A DNA stretch of 64,000 bases, taken from Rhodovulum marinum (GTDB lineage: Bacteria; Pseudomonadota; Alphaproteobacteria; Rhodobacterales; Rhodobacteraceae). Shown here in pieces: positions 8,349 to 16,691 of this stretch. Positions within the stretch are counted from its first letter, which is position 1. Each line of letters opens with the position of its first letter. The notes beneath the pieces are model-generated. The model was not told the origin of the DNA. It did not search any database and was given only the letters and a program-made list of their open reading frames with translations. The position numbers were made by a program, and so were the translations under genes. The stretch spans positions 520,267 to 584,266 of the forward strand of contig NZ_SLXP01000002.1 of assembly GCF_004343075.1 (NCBI RefSeq), written 5' to 3'.

Positions 8349-8989
8349 GGGGGTGTGGTCCTTTCTTCGTGCAATTCACCCGCGCGGAGCGTCACGGTGC
8401 GGTCGGCGAGCGCGGCGGCCTCTTCCGGGTCGTGGGTGACGATCAGCGCGGTCATGCCCGCGGCGCGGCGCAGCGTGTCGAACTCGCGCCAGAGGGTGCG
8501 GCGGGTCGTGGGGTCGAGGCTGGAGAACGGTTCGTCCAGGAGCAGCAGGCGGGGACCGCGCACCAGCGCGCGCGCGAGCGCGGCGCGCTGGCGTTCGCCG
8601 CCCGACAGGTGCGCGGGGCGGCGGGTGGCGCGGTGGGCGATGGCGCAGGTCTTCAGCGTCTGGGCGACGCGGGCGGTGCGTTCGGCGCGGCTGAGGCCCG
8701 TGAAGAGCAGCGGCAGGTGCAGGTTGCCCGCCACGCTGAGATGGGGGAACAGGTGCAGATCCTGGCTCATGTAGCCGATGGGGCGGCGGTGGGGGGCGCG
8801 GCCGGTCATGGGTTCGTTGCCGAGAAAGACCCGGCCGCGATGGGGCAAGAGCCCCGCGACGATCCTGAGAAGCGTGCTTTTGCCCGCGCCGGAGGGGCCG
8901 AGGACGGCGACCGCCTCGCCCGGGGCAAGGGTCAGGTCGAGCGGGGCCAGGACCGCGTTGCCCACCGATTCAAGCCGCAAGCCGGGCAT
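8309..8989 (-). CDS. modC: Molybdate ABC transporter ATP-binding protein ModC
   Basis: 226 residues of ABC ATPase: Walker A GPSGAGKS, signature LSGGERQRAALARAL, Walker B LLLLDEPFSSLD, and switch His in VTHDPEEA. It lacks the C-terminal TOBE/Mop domain of longer ModC proteins (about 350 residues), so molybdate sensing is probably left to the ModE-type regulator encoded upstream. It overlaps modB by 20 bp and modD by 40 bp. Specificity is inferred from the modA/modB/modE context. Confidence 0.87.
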   Translation of the reverse strand: MPGLRLESVGNAVLAPLDLTLAPGEAVAVLGPSGAGKSTLLRIVAGLLPHRGRVFLGNEPMTGRAPHRRPIGYMSQDLHLFPHLSVAGNLHLPLLFTGLSRAERTARVAQTLKTCAIAHRATRRPAHLSGGERQRAALARALVRGPRLLLLDEPFSSLDPTTRRTLWREFDTLRRAAGMTALIVTHDPEEAAALADRTVTLRAGELHEERTTPPCFSSTTRRCAAC

Positions 8990-9776
8990 CGGGGGCCTCC
9001 GTCATGGGGTCGGCACGCTCGCCCGCCAGAAGGCGGATCGCGAGCAGCAGCGCGAAGGCCAGCCCCAGCAGCACCAGCGCGCAGGCGATGGCGACATCGG
9101 TGCGGCCGCTGGCGATGTTGAGGAAGATCGCCATGGGCAGGGTTTCGGTGTGAAACCGCGTGGCGCCCGCGACCATCAGGGTGGCGCCGAATTCGCCCAG
9201 CGCCCGCGCCCAGCCGAGGATCGCGGCGCTGAGGAGTGCACGGCCCGCCATGGGCACCTCGACCAGCAGGAAGGCCCAGAAAGGCGGCAGGCCCAGCGTG
9301 CCGGCATTGGCGGCGAAACCGGGGTCGATGGCGCCGAAGGCCGCCCGCGCGCTGCGGGTGACGACCGAGGTCGCGACATAGGCCTGGGCGAGGACGACGC
9401 CCGCAGGCGCGAACAGCATCTCGCGGCCCAGCGCGGGGATGGGGCCGTCGCGGCCCAGCAGGAACAGAAGGCCGATGCCCGCGACCAGCGGCGGGGTGAC
9501 CATGGGCAAATCGAGGATGGTTTCGACCACCGCCTTGCCGGGGAAGCGGCGGCGGGCCAGCAGGTAGGCCGAGGGCACGCCGAGGGCGAGCGCGATCAGA
9601 AGGGCGGCGAGCGAGGTGCGCAGCGACAGCGCCAGCGCGAAATGGGTTTCGGGGTCGGCCAGCGCGGCGGTCAGCGTCGCCAGCGGCAGGTGCAGGGCCA
9701 AGGCGGCGAGCGCGCCCAGGATCGTCGCGACGATCAGGGCGAGCGGTGCCCAGGCCAGCAGCGAGAGGGCGCGCAC
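8970..9776 (-). CDS. modB: Molybdate ABC transporter permease ModB
   Basis: 268 residues with about six membrane segments and the permease cytoplasmic loop WARALGEFGATLMVAG (EAA-type, GEFGA version typical of molybdate/sulfate permeases), which contacts ModC. It begins with GTG at 9776, five bases after the modA stop. It forms the channel of the high-affinity molybdate importer that supplies nitrogenase and molybdopterin enzymes. Confidence 0.9.
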   Translation of the reverse strand: MRALSLLAWAPLALIVATILGALAALALHLPLATLTAALADPETHFALALSLRTSLAALLIALALGVPSAYLLARRRFPGKAVVETILDLPMVTPPLVAGIGLLFLLGRDGPIPALGREMLFAPAGVVLAQAYVATSVVTRSARAAFGAIDPGFAANAGTLGLPPFWAFLLVEVPMAGRALLSAAILGWARALGEFGATLMVAGATRFHTETLPMAIFLNIASGRTDVAIACALVLLGLAFALLLAIRLLAGERADPMTEAPDARLAA

Positions 9777-9781
9777 GGCGC

Positions 9782-10528
9782 TTACTCCGCCGCGGGGCCG
9801 AAGCCCGCCGCGGCGAACGCCGCCTGCCCGGTTTCCGAGGCGAGGAAGGCGAGGAAGGCGCGGGCCGCCTCGGGCGCGGTGGCGGTGTCCAGCAGGCCCG
9901 CGGTGATCCGTTCGGGGGTGTAGCAGCGGGGCGGGACCGGCACGGTGACGATGGCCGCGCCCTGCGGGCGGGCGGCGGAGGTGGTGAGGATCGTAGCGTC
10001 GACATCCCCCTGCCCCACGTAAAGCGCCAGTTGTTGCAGGGTGGTGGCGCGGACGACGGTGTTGGCGTGGACGGCGGGGGCATCGGCGCAGGCCGCCAGG
10101 ATCGCCTCGGCGGTGCGGCCGAGTGCCATGGCCTGCGGATCGCCCAGCGCGACGCGCAGGCCCGGTTGGGCGAGGTCGTCGAGGCCCCGCACCCGGTCGG
10201 CGGCGGCGGCGGAAACGCCGATGGCCACGCTGTGCACGGCGAGCGTCTGCACCTCGGCGATGCGGCCTTCCGCGGTCAGCTGGTCGGTGAAGAAGGCGCT
10301 GCCCGAGACGAAGACATCGCCCCGCCCGGTGGTGCGGAAGCGGGCCAGGATCTGCCCCGTGCCGCCATATTCGACGAGGACCTTCGTACCGGTTTCGGCC
10401 TCGAATTGCTCGGCCAGCGGTTGCAGCGCGGGGCGCAAGCCTGCACCGGCATAGGCGAAGAGCGGCTCGGCGCGGGCGGGGGCGGCCAGCGCGAGGACGG
10501 CGAGGGCAAGGGCGATGAGGCGGCGCAT
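9782..10528 (-). CDS. modA: Molybdate-binding periplasmic protein ModA
   Basis: 248 residues with a cleavable signal peptide (MRRLIALALAVLALAAPARA). The mature part follows the ModA pattern: AGAGLRPALQPLAEQFEAETG, YGGTGQILARF, GDVFVSGSAFF, and VGQGDVDATILTTSA. It captures molybdate (possibly also tungstate; sequence alone does not separate these) and hands it to ModB. It is second in the operon after the regulator modE. Confidence 0.87.
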   Translation of the reverse strand: MRRLIALALAVLALAAPARAEPLFAYAGAGLRPALQPLAEQFEAETGTKVLVEYGGTGQILARFRTTGRGDVFVSGSAFFTDQLTAEGRIAEVQTLAVHSVAIGVSAAAADRVRGLDDLAQPGLRVALGDPQAMALGRTAEAILAACADAPAVHANTVVRATTLQQLALYVGQGDVDATILTTSAARPQGAAIVTVPVPPRCYTPERITAGLLDTATAPEAARAFLAFLASETGQAAFAAAGFGPAAE

Positions 10529-10556
10529 GGTCGGGGTCCTTGGGTGTACGGGGGTG

Positions 10557-11357
10557 TCAGGGAAGGGCGAGGATGACGTGGCTGGCCTTGACCAGCGCGG
10601 TGGCGCGGCTGCCGGGGGTCAGGCCCAGCGCCTGGGCCGAGGCTTGGGTGACGACGGCGGTCAGGCTTTTGCCGGCGCCGAGATCGAGCACGATTTCGCT
10701 GTTCACGGGGCCGTCTTCGCGCGCGACGACGGTGCCGGGCAGGCTGTTGCAGGCCGAGACGGAGAGCGGGGCGTCGCCGGCGGCGAGGATCACGAAGCTG
10801 GCCTTGACCAGCGCGAAGACCTCGCGGCCCGGGGCAAGGCCCATTTCGGCGGCGCTGCGTTCGGTGATGACGGCGGTGAGGCGCTGGCCGTCGCCGAAGG
10901 CCAGGCCGATCTCGGCGCTGACGGTGCCCTGCGTGACGGTTTCGACGGTGCAGCGGAAGGTGTTGCGGGTGCTGGTCTGCATGGCGAGGCTCCAGATAAG
11001 GTCGGACACGGTCTGGCCCGGCTCGGCGATGTCGGCGTCGAGCGCGGACAGCGCGCGGGCAAGGCCCGCCTCGATCCGGGAAAACCGGTCGAGCACGGCG
11101 CGGCCGGCCGGCGTCAGTTGCGCGCCGCCGCCCGCGCGCCCGCCCGGGGCGGCATCGACCAGCGGGCGGGCGAAAAGGTTGTTCATGGCGGTGACCGCGT
11201 CCCACGCGCCCTTGTAGGACAGGCCCGCGGCGCGCGCGGCGCCTGCGATGGAACCTTCGGCGGCGATCGCCTCGAGCAGGCGGATGCGGGCGCCGCCGAT
11301 GCGGGGGCGGCCCTCGCGGGCGAGGGTCAGGCTGGCCTGAAGGGTGGGGTCGGGCAT
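10557..11357 (-). CDS. modE: ModE-type molybdenum-responsive regulator (MopA/MopB type)
   Basis: 266 residues: an N-terminal LysR-type winged helix (IRLLEAIAAEGSIAGAARAAGLSYKGAWDAV) followed by two Mop/TOBE molybdate-binding domains, each with a TSTRNTF- or ACNSLPG-like site and the VKASFVILA / VKASHVILA strands. The family binds molybdate, dimerises and represses molybdate uptake genes or alternative nitrogenases. It is first in the modE-modABCD operon, 21 bp downstream of a Mo-box palindrome, so self-repression is expected. The R. capsulatus equivalents are called MopA and MopB. Confidence 0.92.
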   Translation of the reverse strand: MPDPTLQASLTLAREGRPRIGGARIRLLEAIAAEGSIAGAARAAGLSYKGAWDAVTAMNNLFARPLVDAAPGGRAGGGAQLTPAGRAVLDRFSRIEAGLARALSALDADIAEPGQTVSDLIWSLAMQTSTRNTFRCTVETVTQGTVSAEIGLAFGDGQRLTAVITERSAAEMGLAPGREVFALVKASFVILAAGDAPLSVSACNSLPGTVVAREDGPVNSEIVLDLGAGKSLTAVVTQASAQALGLTPGSRATALVKASHVILALP

Positions 11358-11377
11358 GGTGCTGGCCTGTGCTGGGG

Positions 11378-11402
11378 CGCTATGAAGCGCGGCTTCATAA
11401 CG
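11378..11402 (-). promoter_or_regulatory. Mo-box (ModE binding site) upstream of modE
   Basis: The palindrome CGCTATGAAG-N5-CTTCATAACG has arms matching at 9 of 10 positions. The outer CG-TAT/ATA-CG pattern fits known ModE boxes. It lies 21 bp before the modE start and directly downstream of the -12 element at 11409-11412, so it covers the predicted transcription start. Bound ModE would block the sigma-54 promoter. Confidence 0.75.
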
Positions 11403-11408
11403 GTCCTA

Positions 11409-11423
11409 GCAAGGAGCGGGCCA
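11409..11423 (-). promoter_or_regulatory. Sigma-54 promoter of modE-modABCD
   Basis: On the minus strand: TGGCCC-GCTCC-TTGC, followed by T. The -12 TTGC is perfect and the -24 TGGCCC differs from TGGCAC at one base. Spacing is the fixed 5 bp. A NifA site lies 64 bp further upstream. Confidence 0.68.
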
Positions 11424-11486
11424 AGCGGCGCCAGCCGTGGGAAATCAGGGGGTTGGCGGGGGCGTTGACGGAAAGCCGACAGGCGG

Positions 11487-11502
11487 TGTCGGGTTTGTCA
11501 CA
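11487..11502 (-). promoter_or_regulatory. NifA upstream activating sequence for modE-modABCD
   Basis: TGTCGGGTTTGTCACA fits TGT-N10-ACA exactly. It lies about 64 bp upstream of the -24 element of the mod promoter, in the short gap just before the rpoN stop codon. Confidence 0.65.
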
Positions 11503-11506
11503 ACGC

Positions 11507-12817
11507 TCAGGCCGGTTCGGGGGCCTTGCGCTTGCGGTCGTAGGAGGACGGGATGCCCAGCATGTCGCGGTATTTCGCGACGGTGCGGCGGGCGAGTTTC
11601 GCGCCCTCGGCCTGGGCCCGGCGGACGATGTCGGCATCCGACAGCGGGCGCGTGGGTTCCTCGGCGGCGACGATGCGGGCGACCAGCGCGATCAGCGCGT
11701 CCTGCGAGGGGCCGTCGGCGCCGGATCCGGGGGTGAAGGCGCGGCTGAAGAAGGCGCGCAAGGGCAGCGTGCCGCGCGGGGTTTCGATGGTGCGGTGGGC
11801 GACGGCGCGGCTGACGGTCGAGGGGTGGATGCCCAGTTCGGCGGCGGCCTCTTCGGTGGACAGCGGGCGCAGCGCCTCGGGGCCCGCGTCGAGGAAGGCG
11901 GCCTGGTGGCGGACGAGGAACCCCGCGGTCAGCAGAAGCGTCGCCTGGCGGCGTTCGACCGCACGCACCAGCCAGCGCGCGCGCGAGCGCGCCGCCGACA
12001 GCCAGGCCCGCGCGGCGGCGTCGCCCGCGCTGTCGGGGCCGTCGGTCACCCGCAGCCCCGGCAGGACCGAGCGGTTCAGTTCCACCTGCCAGCCATCCGC
12101 ACCGCGGGTCAGGTGCAGGTCGGGCGGCAGCACCGGCATGTCGGGGGCGGAAAAGGCCATGCCCGGTTTCGGGTCCAGCCCGCGGATGGTGGCGAGTGCG
12201 GCGCGCACGTCGTCGGGGGTGCCGTCGCACATCTGGGCCAGCTCGTCGATCCGGCCCTCGGCCAGCAGGGCGAGGTTGTCGAGGATCACCGACAGTTCCC
12301 AGGTCAGAAGGCCCTTGTCGGCGGCCTGAAGGCGCAGGCATTCGGAAAGGTTTCGGGCGAAGAGGCCGGCCGGTTCGAAATCCTGCAGGCGGGCGAGGAT
12401 GCCCTCGGCCACGGGCCGCGGCACGCCGGCGATGCGGGCGATCTGGTCGACCGGGGCGCCCAGCCAGCCGGTGGGTTCCAGCGCCTCGGCAAAGGCCATC
12501 GCGACGCGCTGGGTCACGGGGTGGGTAAAGGCGCGCGCGATCTGCCGGCCGACATGTTCGTAAAGGCTGGGCTTGGCCTCGGCCAGCGCCGCGACCGGGT
12601 CGAAATCGGGGTTGGGCGTGCCGCGCGCGCCGGTGGGCAGCGGCGGGGCCACCTCGGGCATGCGGATGTCGAGACAGGGGTTTTCCAGCGCCTGTTCGGC
12701 CAGATGCGCGGTCAGGTCGAGTTGGCTCATCTGCAGGATCTTGAGCGAGGCCTGCATCTTGGCCGTCATTGCCAGGCCCTGGGTCTGGCGCTGGACGAAA
12801 TTCATCTCCATGGGCAC
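11507..12817 (-). CDS. rpoN: RNA polymerase sigma-54 factor RpoN
   Basis: 436 residues. Region I is glutamine/leucine-rich (RQTQGLAMTAKMQASLKILQM). The core-binding region follows, then the C-terminal DNA-binding part with the RpoN box ARRTVAKYR and the following LGIPSSYDRKRK. It directs polymerase to -24/-12 promoters and needs an activator such as NifA. The start is GTG 12817 (an ATG at 12811 gives MEMNFVQ). Location inside the nif cluster, as for the nif-specific rpoN of Rhodobacter, suggests it is dedicated to nitrogen fixation, and the window itself carries eight matching promoters. Confidence 0.94.
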   Translation of the reverse strand: MPMEMNFVQRQTQGLAMTAKMQASLKILQMSQLDLTAHLAEQALENPCLDIRMPEVAPPLPTGARGTPNPDFDPVAALAEAKPSLYEHVGRQIARAFTHPVTQRVAMAFAEALEPTGWLGAPVDQIARIAGVPRPVAEGILARLQDFEPAGLFARNLSECLRLQAADKGLLTWELSVILDNLALLAEGRIDELAQMCDGTPDDVRAALATIRGLDPKPGMAFSAPDMPVLPPDLHLTRGADGWQVELNRSVLPGLRVTDGPDSAGDAAARAWLSAARSRARWLVRAVERRQATLLLTAGFLVRHQAAFLDAGPEALRPLSTEEAAAELGIHPSTVSRAVAHRTIETPRGTLPLRAFFSRAFTPGSGADGPSQDALIALVARIVAAEEPTRPLSDADIVRRAQAEGAKLARRTVAKYRDMLGIPSSYDRKRKAPEPA

Positions 12818-12869
12818 AGCCTAGCACGATTCCCGCGGAGGGGGCCCGGCAATGTGCCGGGCGCCCGCG

Positions 12870-13202
12870 TCACTTGCCCGCCAGTTGCAGCCCGGCGATG
12901 GGCACGATGTTGCCGCGCGGCTGGGTGTAGATCTTCAACGCCTTCTGCGCACGGGGGGTGGAGTCGACGAAATCGGCATGGGCCTGTTTCAGGGCCTTGC
13001 GCGCCTCGAGATAGACGCCGTCATCGTCCAGCGCGGTCAGGTCGACCTTGGAGAGATAATCGCCCATGCGTTTCATCACGTGCAGCCGCGCGCGGTTCAG
13101 CACCGCCTGGTCATAGGGCAGCAGCAGGAAGGTGAAGATCTCCTCGGCCGAGGACAGCGCGTGCATCTGATCCAGGACGCTTTGGGTCTGGGGGCGGGTC
13201 AT
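12870..13202 (-). CDS. nifW: Nitrogenase-stabilizing/protective protein NifW
   Basis: 110 residues of the NifW family, a small protein that interacts with the MoFe protein and is linked to FeMo-cofactor maturation or oxygen protection. Family features: [20 protein letters not shown] near the start and conserved [10 protein letters not shown] and GNIVPI near the end. It is the last gene of iscA-nifU-nifV-nifW, overlaps nifV by 4 bp, and is followed by rpoN after 52 bp. Confidence 0.93.
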   Translation of the reverse strand: MTRPQTQSVLDQMHALSSAEEIFTFLLLPYDQAVLNRARLHVMKRMGDYLSKVDLTALDDDGVYLEARKALKQAHADFVDSTPRAQKALKIYTQPRGNIVPIAGLQLAGK

Positions 13203-14401
13203 GGCAGGGTCCTTTCGGTTGGGTCGGAGAGGACGGGCGCGTGGCAGAGCGCCTCGGCCCGGGCGGTGAGAATGGCAAGGTCGGCAGGGGTGGCCGCGCG
13301 TTTCTCGGCATTGGCCCAGTCGCGCAACAGGGGCAGGACGGCGCGCGCGGTGGCCGGGTCGGCGGGCAGGCCCGCGGCGGCGAGCGCGGCGGTAAGCGCG
13401 GCAAGGCCCGAATGCTTGCCCAGCACGATTTCGCGGGCGCGGCCGAACCGGGCGGGGGCAAGGTCGGGCGCCTCGTAGGTGGCGGGGTCCTTCATCAGGC
13501 CGTCCACGTGGATGCCGGATTCGTGGCTGAACACGTTGGCGCCGACGATGGGGCGCGCGGGGGGCACGGGGCGGTTGGCGGCGGCGGCCACCAGATCGGA
13601 GAGCGCACACAGCCGGTCGAGCGCGACGGCGGTCGCCCGGCCCTGCACCGCAAGCGCGGCGGCGACCTGTTCCAGCGCGGCATTGCCCGCGCGTTCGCCC
13701 AGCCCCCCCACGGTGACCGACAGGTGCGTGGCGCCCGCGCGCGCGGCGGCCAGCGTGTTGGCGGTGGCCAGCCCAAGGTCGTCATGGGCGTGGAATTCCA
13801 GCGGCAAGGGTCCGGCGGCCACCAGCGAAACCAGGCGGTGCGCGGCGAAGGGGTCCATCAGGCCCAGCGTGTCGGCCAGCCGCAGGCGGATCGCGCCCGC
13901 GGCGGCGGCGGTCTGCGACAACTGCAACAGGAAATCGGGATCGGCGCGCGAGGCATCCTCGGCCCCGACGGACACGGCGAATCCCGCGTCCGTGGCCAGC
14001 CGCACCAGCCGGTCGAGTTCCGCCAGCGCCCAGGCGCGGGTTTGGCCCAGCTTGCCCGCCAGTTGCCGGTCGGAGGCGGGCACCGTCAGGTGCAGGCGGG
14101 TCAGGCCGGTGAGCGCGGCAAGTTCCAGGTCGCCCTCGCGCAGGCGGCACCAGGCGACGCCCTGCGCGCGGGTCAGCCCCGCCCCCGCCTCGCGCATGGC
14201 GGCGATTTCGGCCATGCCCATGGCGGGCACGCCCAGCTCGATCTCGGCCACGCCCGCGGCATCCAGCGCGGCGGCGATGGCGACCTTTTCGGCCGCCGAA
14301 AAGGCCACGCCGGGGGCCTGTTCGCCGTCGCGCAGCGTGGTGTCGCAGATCAGCGGCGCGGGGCCGGGGCGCAGGCTGTCGGGGGCGATGGGCCGGGTCA
14401 T
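13199..14401 (-). CDS. nifV: Homocitrate synthase NifV
   Basis: 400 residues. NifV condenses acetyl-CoA and 2-oxoglutarate to (R)-homocitrate, the organic ligand of the iron-molybdenum cofactor. The DRE-TIM metallolyase signatures are present: [36 protein letters not shown] (metal-binding His-x-His) and [16 protein letters not shown] 14401 follows the nifU stop by 11 bp. In many related clusters nifS lies at this junction; here there is no room for it. Confidence 0.95.
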   Translation of the reverse strand: MTRPIAPDSLRPGPAPLICDTTLRDGEQAPGVAFSAAEKVAIAAALDAAGVAEIELGVPAMGMAEIAAMREAGAGLTRAQGVAWCRLREGDLELAALTGLTRLHLTVPASDRQLAGKLGQTRAWALAELDRLVRLATDAGFAVSVGAEDASRADPDFLLQLSQTAAAAGAIRLRLADTLGLMDPFAAHRLVSLVAAGPLPLEFHAHDDLGLATANTLAAARAGATHLSVTVGGLGERAGNAALEQVAAALAVQGRATAVALDRLCALSDLVAAAANRPVPPARPIVGANVFSHESGIHVDGLMKDPATYEAPDLAPARFGRAREIVLGKHSGLAALTAALAAAGLPADPATARAVLPLLRDWANAEKRAATPADLAILTARAEALCHAPVLSDPTERTLP

Positions 14402-14412
14402 GCGCGTTTCCC

Positions 14413-15105
14413 TCAGCGGGCCGGGGCGGGCACGACGAGGACGGCACGGCCCAGCGCCTCGGCCAGGCGTTTCTGCAGCCCGCCAAGGGTCAGGCCCGCC
14501 AGCTGGCAGCCCGAGCAATTGCCCTTGAGCGCGACGCGGACGCGGGGGCCGGCGATATCGACCAGTTCCACGTCGCCGCCATCGGCGCGGAAGGTGGGGC
14601 GCATCTCTTCCAGCACCTTCTGAACCGCGGCGGTTTCGTCGGCGGGGGTCACGGCGCCCGGTTTCGGCAGGCTGGGTTTCAGCGGCGCGATGGAAAGCGG
14701 CTGGCTGGGCCGGGCGGTTTTCGCGGCGCGAAAGGCGGGCGGCTGGGCATAGTCGCGCAGCGCCGCGGCCAGCGCCTCGGCGGCGACATGGGCGGCGGAG
14801 CGGTCTTCGTCGGGCAGGCCGCCGAGGACGGTTTCGATATAGTCGGCGGTGATCGCGCGGGCCTCGGCCAGCGGCTTGCCGGTCAGGAGTTCGGTGAGCG
14901 CCGATCCGGCGGCCACTTCGGGACCGCCGCCGGTGGTTTCGAACCGCGCCGCGGCGATGGCGCCGCCCTCGATCCGCAGCATCAGGCGCATCGCGTCGCC
15001 GGTGCGCAGCGACCCCGCCTCGCCCAGGGCGTTGGCGTCGTCCAGCGCGCCGCGGTTGCGGGGGTTCAGGAAATGGTCGGTCAGGGTCGGGGAATAGTCC
15101 AACAT
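14413..15105 (-). CDS. nifU: NifU with a cysteine-less IscU-like domain and an intact Nfu domain
   Basis: 230 residues: an N-terminal IscU-like domain (1-125), a linker, and a C-terminal Nfu domain (about 155-225) with the CxxC motif in [10 protein letters not shown]. The central 2Fe-2S domain of the long NifU proteins is absent. The IscU part keeps the fold signature ([21 protein letters not shown]) and the Asp of the first site. All three cluster-ligand cysteines are replaced: GDVM-type C->T in LRTGDAM, GCG->GGG in TTGGGPEVA, and the HCS cysteine->Ala in [10 protein letters not shown]. It probably works as an Nfu-type carrier rather than a scaffold. Gap to iscA is 13 bp. Confidence 0.87.
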   Translation of the reverse strand: MLDYSPTLTDHFLNPRNRGALDDANALGEAGSLRTGDAMRLMLRIEGGAIAAARFETTGGGPEVAAGSALTELLTGKPLAEARAITADYIETVLGGLPDEDRSAAHVAAEALAAALRDYAQPPAFRAAKTARPSQPLSIAPLKPSLPKPGAVTPADETAAVQKVLEEMRPTFRADGGDVELVDIAGPRVRVALKGNCSGCQLAGLTLGGLQKRLAEALGRAVLVVPAPAR

Positions 15106-15118
15106 CGCGCGCCCTCCC

Positions 15119-15439
15119 CTAGCAGAACGACTTGCCGCAGCCGCAGCCGGCCGAGGCGTTGGGGTTGTCGAAGACGAAGCCCGACCCTTCGAGCCCGGTG
15201 ACGAAGTCGATGGTGGTGCCGACGAGATAGCCCTGGCTGTCGGGGTCGATCAGGACGGTGACGCCCTCGGCCTCGACCACGGCATCGGTGTCCTCGCGGG
15301 TCAGTTCGAGGGCCATGGCGTATTGCAGACCGGCACAGCCGCCCGACTGCACCATCAGGCGCAGCCCGGCGATCGGCTGGCCTGCGCCCTGGATGGCGGT
15401 GGCCATGGCATCACGTGCGGCTTCGGTGATCTGGATCAT
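15119..15439 (-). CDS. iscA: nif-linked A-type iron-sulfur carrier IscA
   Basis: 106 residues of the IscA/HesB/SufA family. The three conserved cysteines are present: GGCAGLQY and the C-terminal GCGCGKSF. A-type carriers pass Fe-S clusters or iron to client proteins, here presumably nitrogenase components. It is the first gene of iscA-nifU-nifV-nifW, which has its own sigma-54 promoter 40-55 bp upstream and a NifA site 150 bp upstream. The ATG at 15439 is chosen over upstream in-frame codons because those would begin above the promoter start. Confidence 0.93.
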   Translation of the reverse strand: MIQITEAARDAMATAIQGAGQPIAGLRLMVQSGGCAGLQYAMALELTREDTDAVVEAEGVTVLIDPDSQGYLVGTTIDFVTGLEGSGFVFDNPNASAGCGCGKSFC

Positions 15440-15478
15440 GGGTGTCTCCTGTCGGTCGCGGGTCCTGCAGGAGAGGAA

Positions 15479-15493
15479 GCACAAAGCGTGCCA
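15479..15493 (-). promoter_or_regulatory. Sigma-54 promoter of iscA-nifU-nifV-nifW
   Basis: On the minus strand TGGCAC-GCTTT-GTGC, then T. The -24 is perfect, the -12 has one mismatch in TTGC, and spacing is 5 bp. It lies 40 bp before the iscA ATG. Confidence 0.78.
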
Positions 15494-15587
15494 AGTTTTC
15501 CGGGCGTTGGAAAATCAGGGGCTTGGGTGGCGGTGTCGGGAATGTCGGGGGGGGCGATTGGCGGGTTTGCGACAGCGGCGCGCGGCC

Positions 15588-15603
15588 TGTCGGGGGTGCG
15601 ACA
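15588..15603 (-). promoter_or_regulatory. NifA upstream activating sequence for iscA operon
   Basis: TGTCGGGGGTGCGACA is a perfect TGT-N10-ACA, about 95 bp upstream of the -24 element. Confidence 0.75.
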
Positions 15604-15668
15604 TTCCGTCCCGCAAGGCGGGCGGGGCAGCCCCCTGCCCCGCCCGCATGGCGCCGTATCGGATGGGT

Positions 15669-16658
15669 TCAGGCGCGGGCCGCGTCGCGGGCGGAGGCGA
15701 GCGCCGCGGCCACCTGCCGGGTCGCGCCCTTGCGCGCGTCGCCCAGGATCAGGGTTTCGGACCGGTGCAGCGAACGGCCCGCCGCATCGACCGGGCACCA
15801 GCCGCTGGCATCCGCCAGCCCGGCCACGCGCGCGATGGCGCCCGCGCCCTGAAGCCCGACGAAATTCACCACGTCGGCGCGAAGCCGCCCGGCCCCGGTT
15901 TCCAGCGTGCCGGCGGGGGCGTCGACCGAGAGGACCGCGCCGCCCTCGGGGCCGGTCAGCCAGGTCATGCCGGGTGCGGCCACGGCGCGGAAGCGGTCGG
16001 CCAGGCCCGGGGTGGCCCCGGCCTCGAGCACCGTCAGGCGCGCCGCGGGCCGCGTGCGGGTGAGCAGCGCGGCGAGGCGCAGGGCGCGGTCGAGCGCGGC
16101 CTGGGGGTGGCTGAGGGGACTGGGCAGGCGCAGGACAACATGGGCCTTCTCGGGCAGGGCCGCGAGTTGGGCGGCGAGCCGCTGGCCCTCGCGCGCGCTG
16201 CCCCAGGCGGCGGGCCAGCGGTGGCGGGCGACGGCGTCGAGGCCGGGGATCGGTTCGTCGAGGGGGGCGGTGCCGGGGGCCAGCATCAGGGCGTCGAAGG
16301 CCAGCCTGCGCCCGCTGAACAGCTCAAGCCGCGCGGCGCGCCAGTCGAGGCCCACCACGTCGTCGAGCACCACCTGAACGCCCGCGCGGCGGAGCGCGGC
16401 GAGGTCGGGCCCGGCGGCGGGCCGGTCGAAGGCGCCCGCGCTGCGGCCCAGGCGGCGAGGGTCGCGTTCGATCAGCAGGACGGGGGCGTCGGGGCGCATG
16501 TCGCGCAGGGCAAGGGCCGCCGCAGCCCCCGCCGGGCCGCCGCCGACCACCACGGCCTGCGGCGCGGCCAGCGCGCGGGTGGCAAGGCCCGCGCCGCCCG
16601 CGAGCGCGGCCCCGGCGGCGAGGGTTCCCAGGAAACGTCTGCGGTTGGGGTTTTGCAT
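15669..16658 (-). CDS. Tat-exported FAD oxidoreductase, shortened relative of flavocytochrome c sulfide dehydrogenase (FccB)
   Basis: 329 residues. A twin-arginine signal (RRRFLGTLAAGAALAGGAG) predicts folded export to the periplasm. The FAD-binding Rossmann motif VVVGGGPAGAAAALAL follows at once, and LILGDARKGATRQVA near the end is the second flavin site. The segment GWCPVDAAG resembles the redox-active C-terminal cysteine region of FccB, but the partner cysteine region appears as PSPLSHPQ without Cys, and the FccB C-terminal domain (family about 430 residues) is missing. It lies between rnfH and the iscA promoter. Function unknown; periplasmic electron transfer linked to Rnf is possible. 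Confidence 0.72.
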   Translation of the reverse strand: MQNPNRRRFLGTLAAGAALAGGAGLATRALAAPQAVVVGGGPAGAAAALALRDMRPDAPVLLIERDPRRLGRSAGAFDRPAAGPDLAALRRAGVQVVLDDVVGLDWRAARLELFSGRRLAFDALMLAPGTAPLDEPIPGLDAVARHRWPAAWGSAREGQRLAAQLAALPEKAHVVLRLPSPLSHPQAALDRALRLAALLTRTRPAARLTVLEAGATPGLADRFRAVAAPGMTWLTGPEGGAVLSVDAPAGTLETGAGRLRADVVNFVGLQGAGAIARVAGLADASGWCPVDAAGRSLHRSETLILGDARKGATRQVAAALASARDAARA

Positions 16659-16691
16659 GGGTCTGTCTCCTTGCGCGGGGCGCGTGGGGGC

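Noticed and set aside
13199..15105. A hidden or degraded nifS gene
   Set aside because: nifU and nifV are 11 bp apart and nifV and nifW overlap; no space or residual homology to a cysteine desulfurase.
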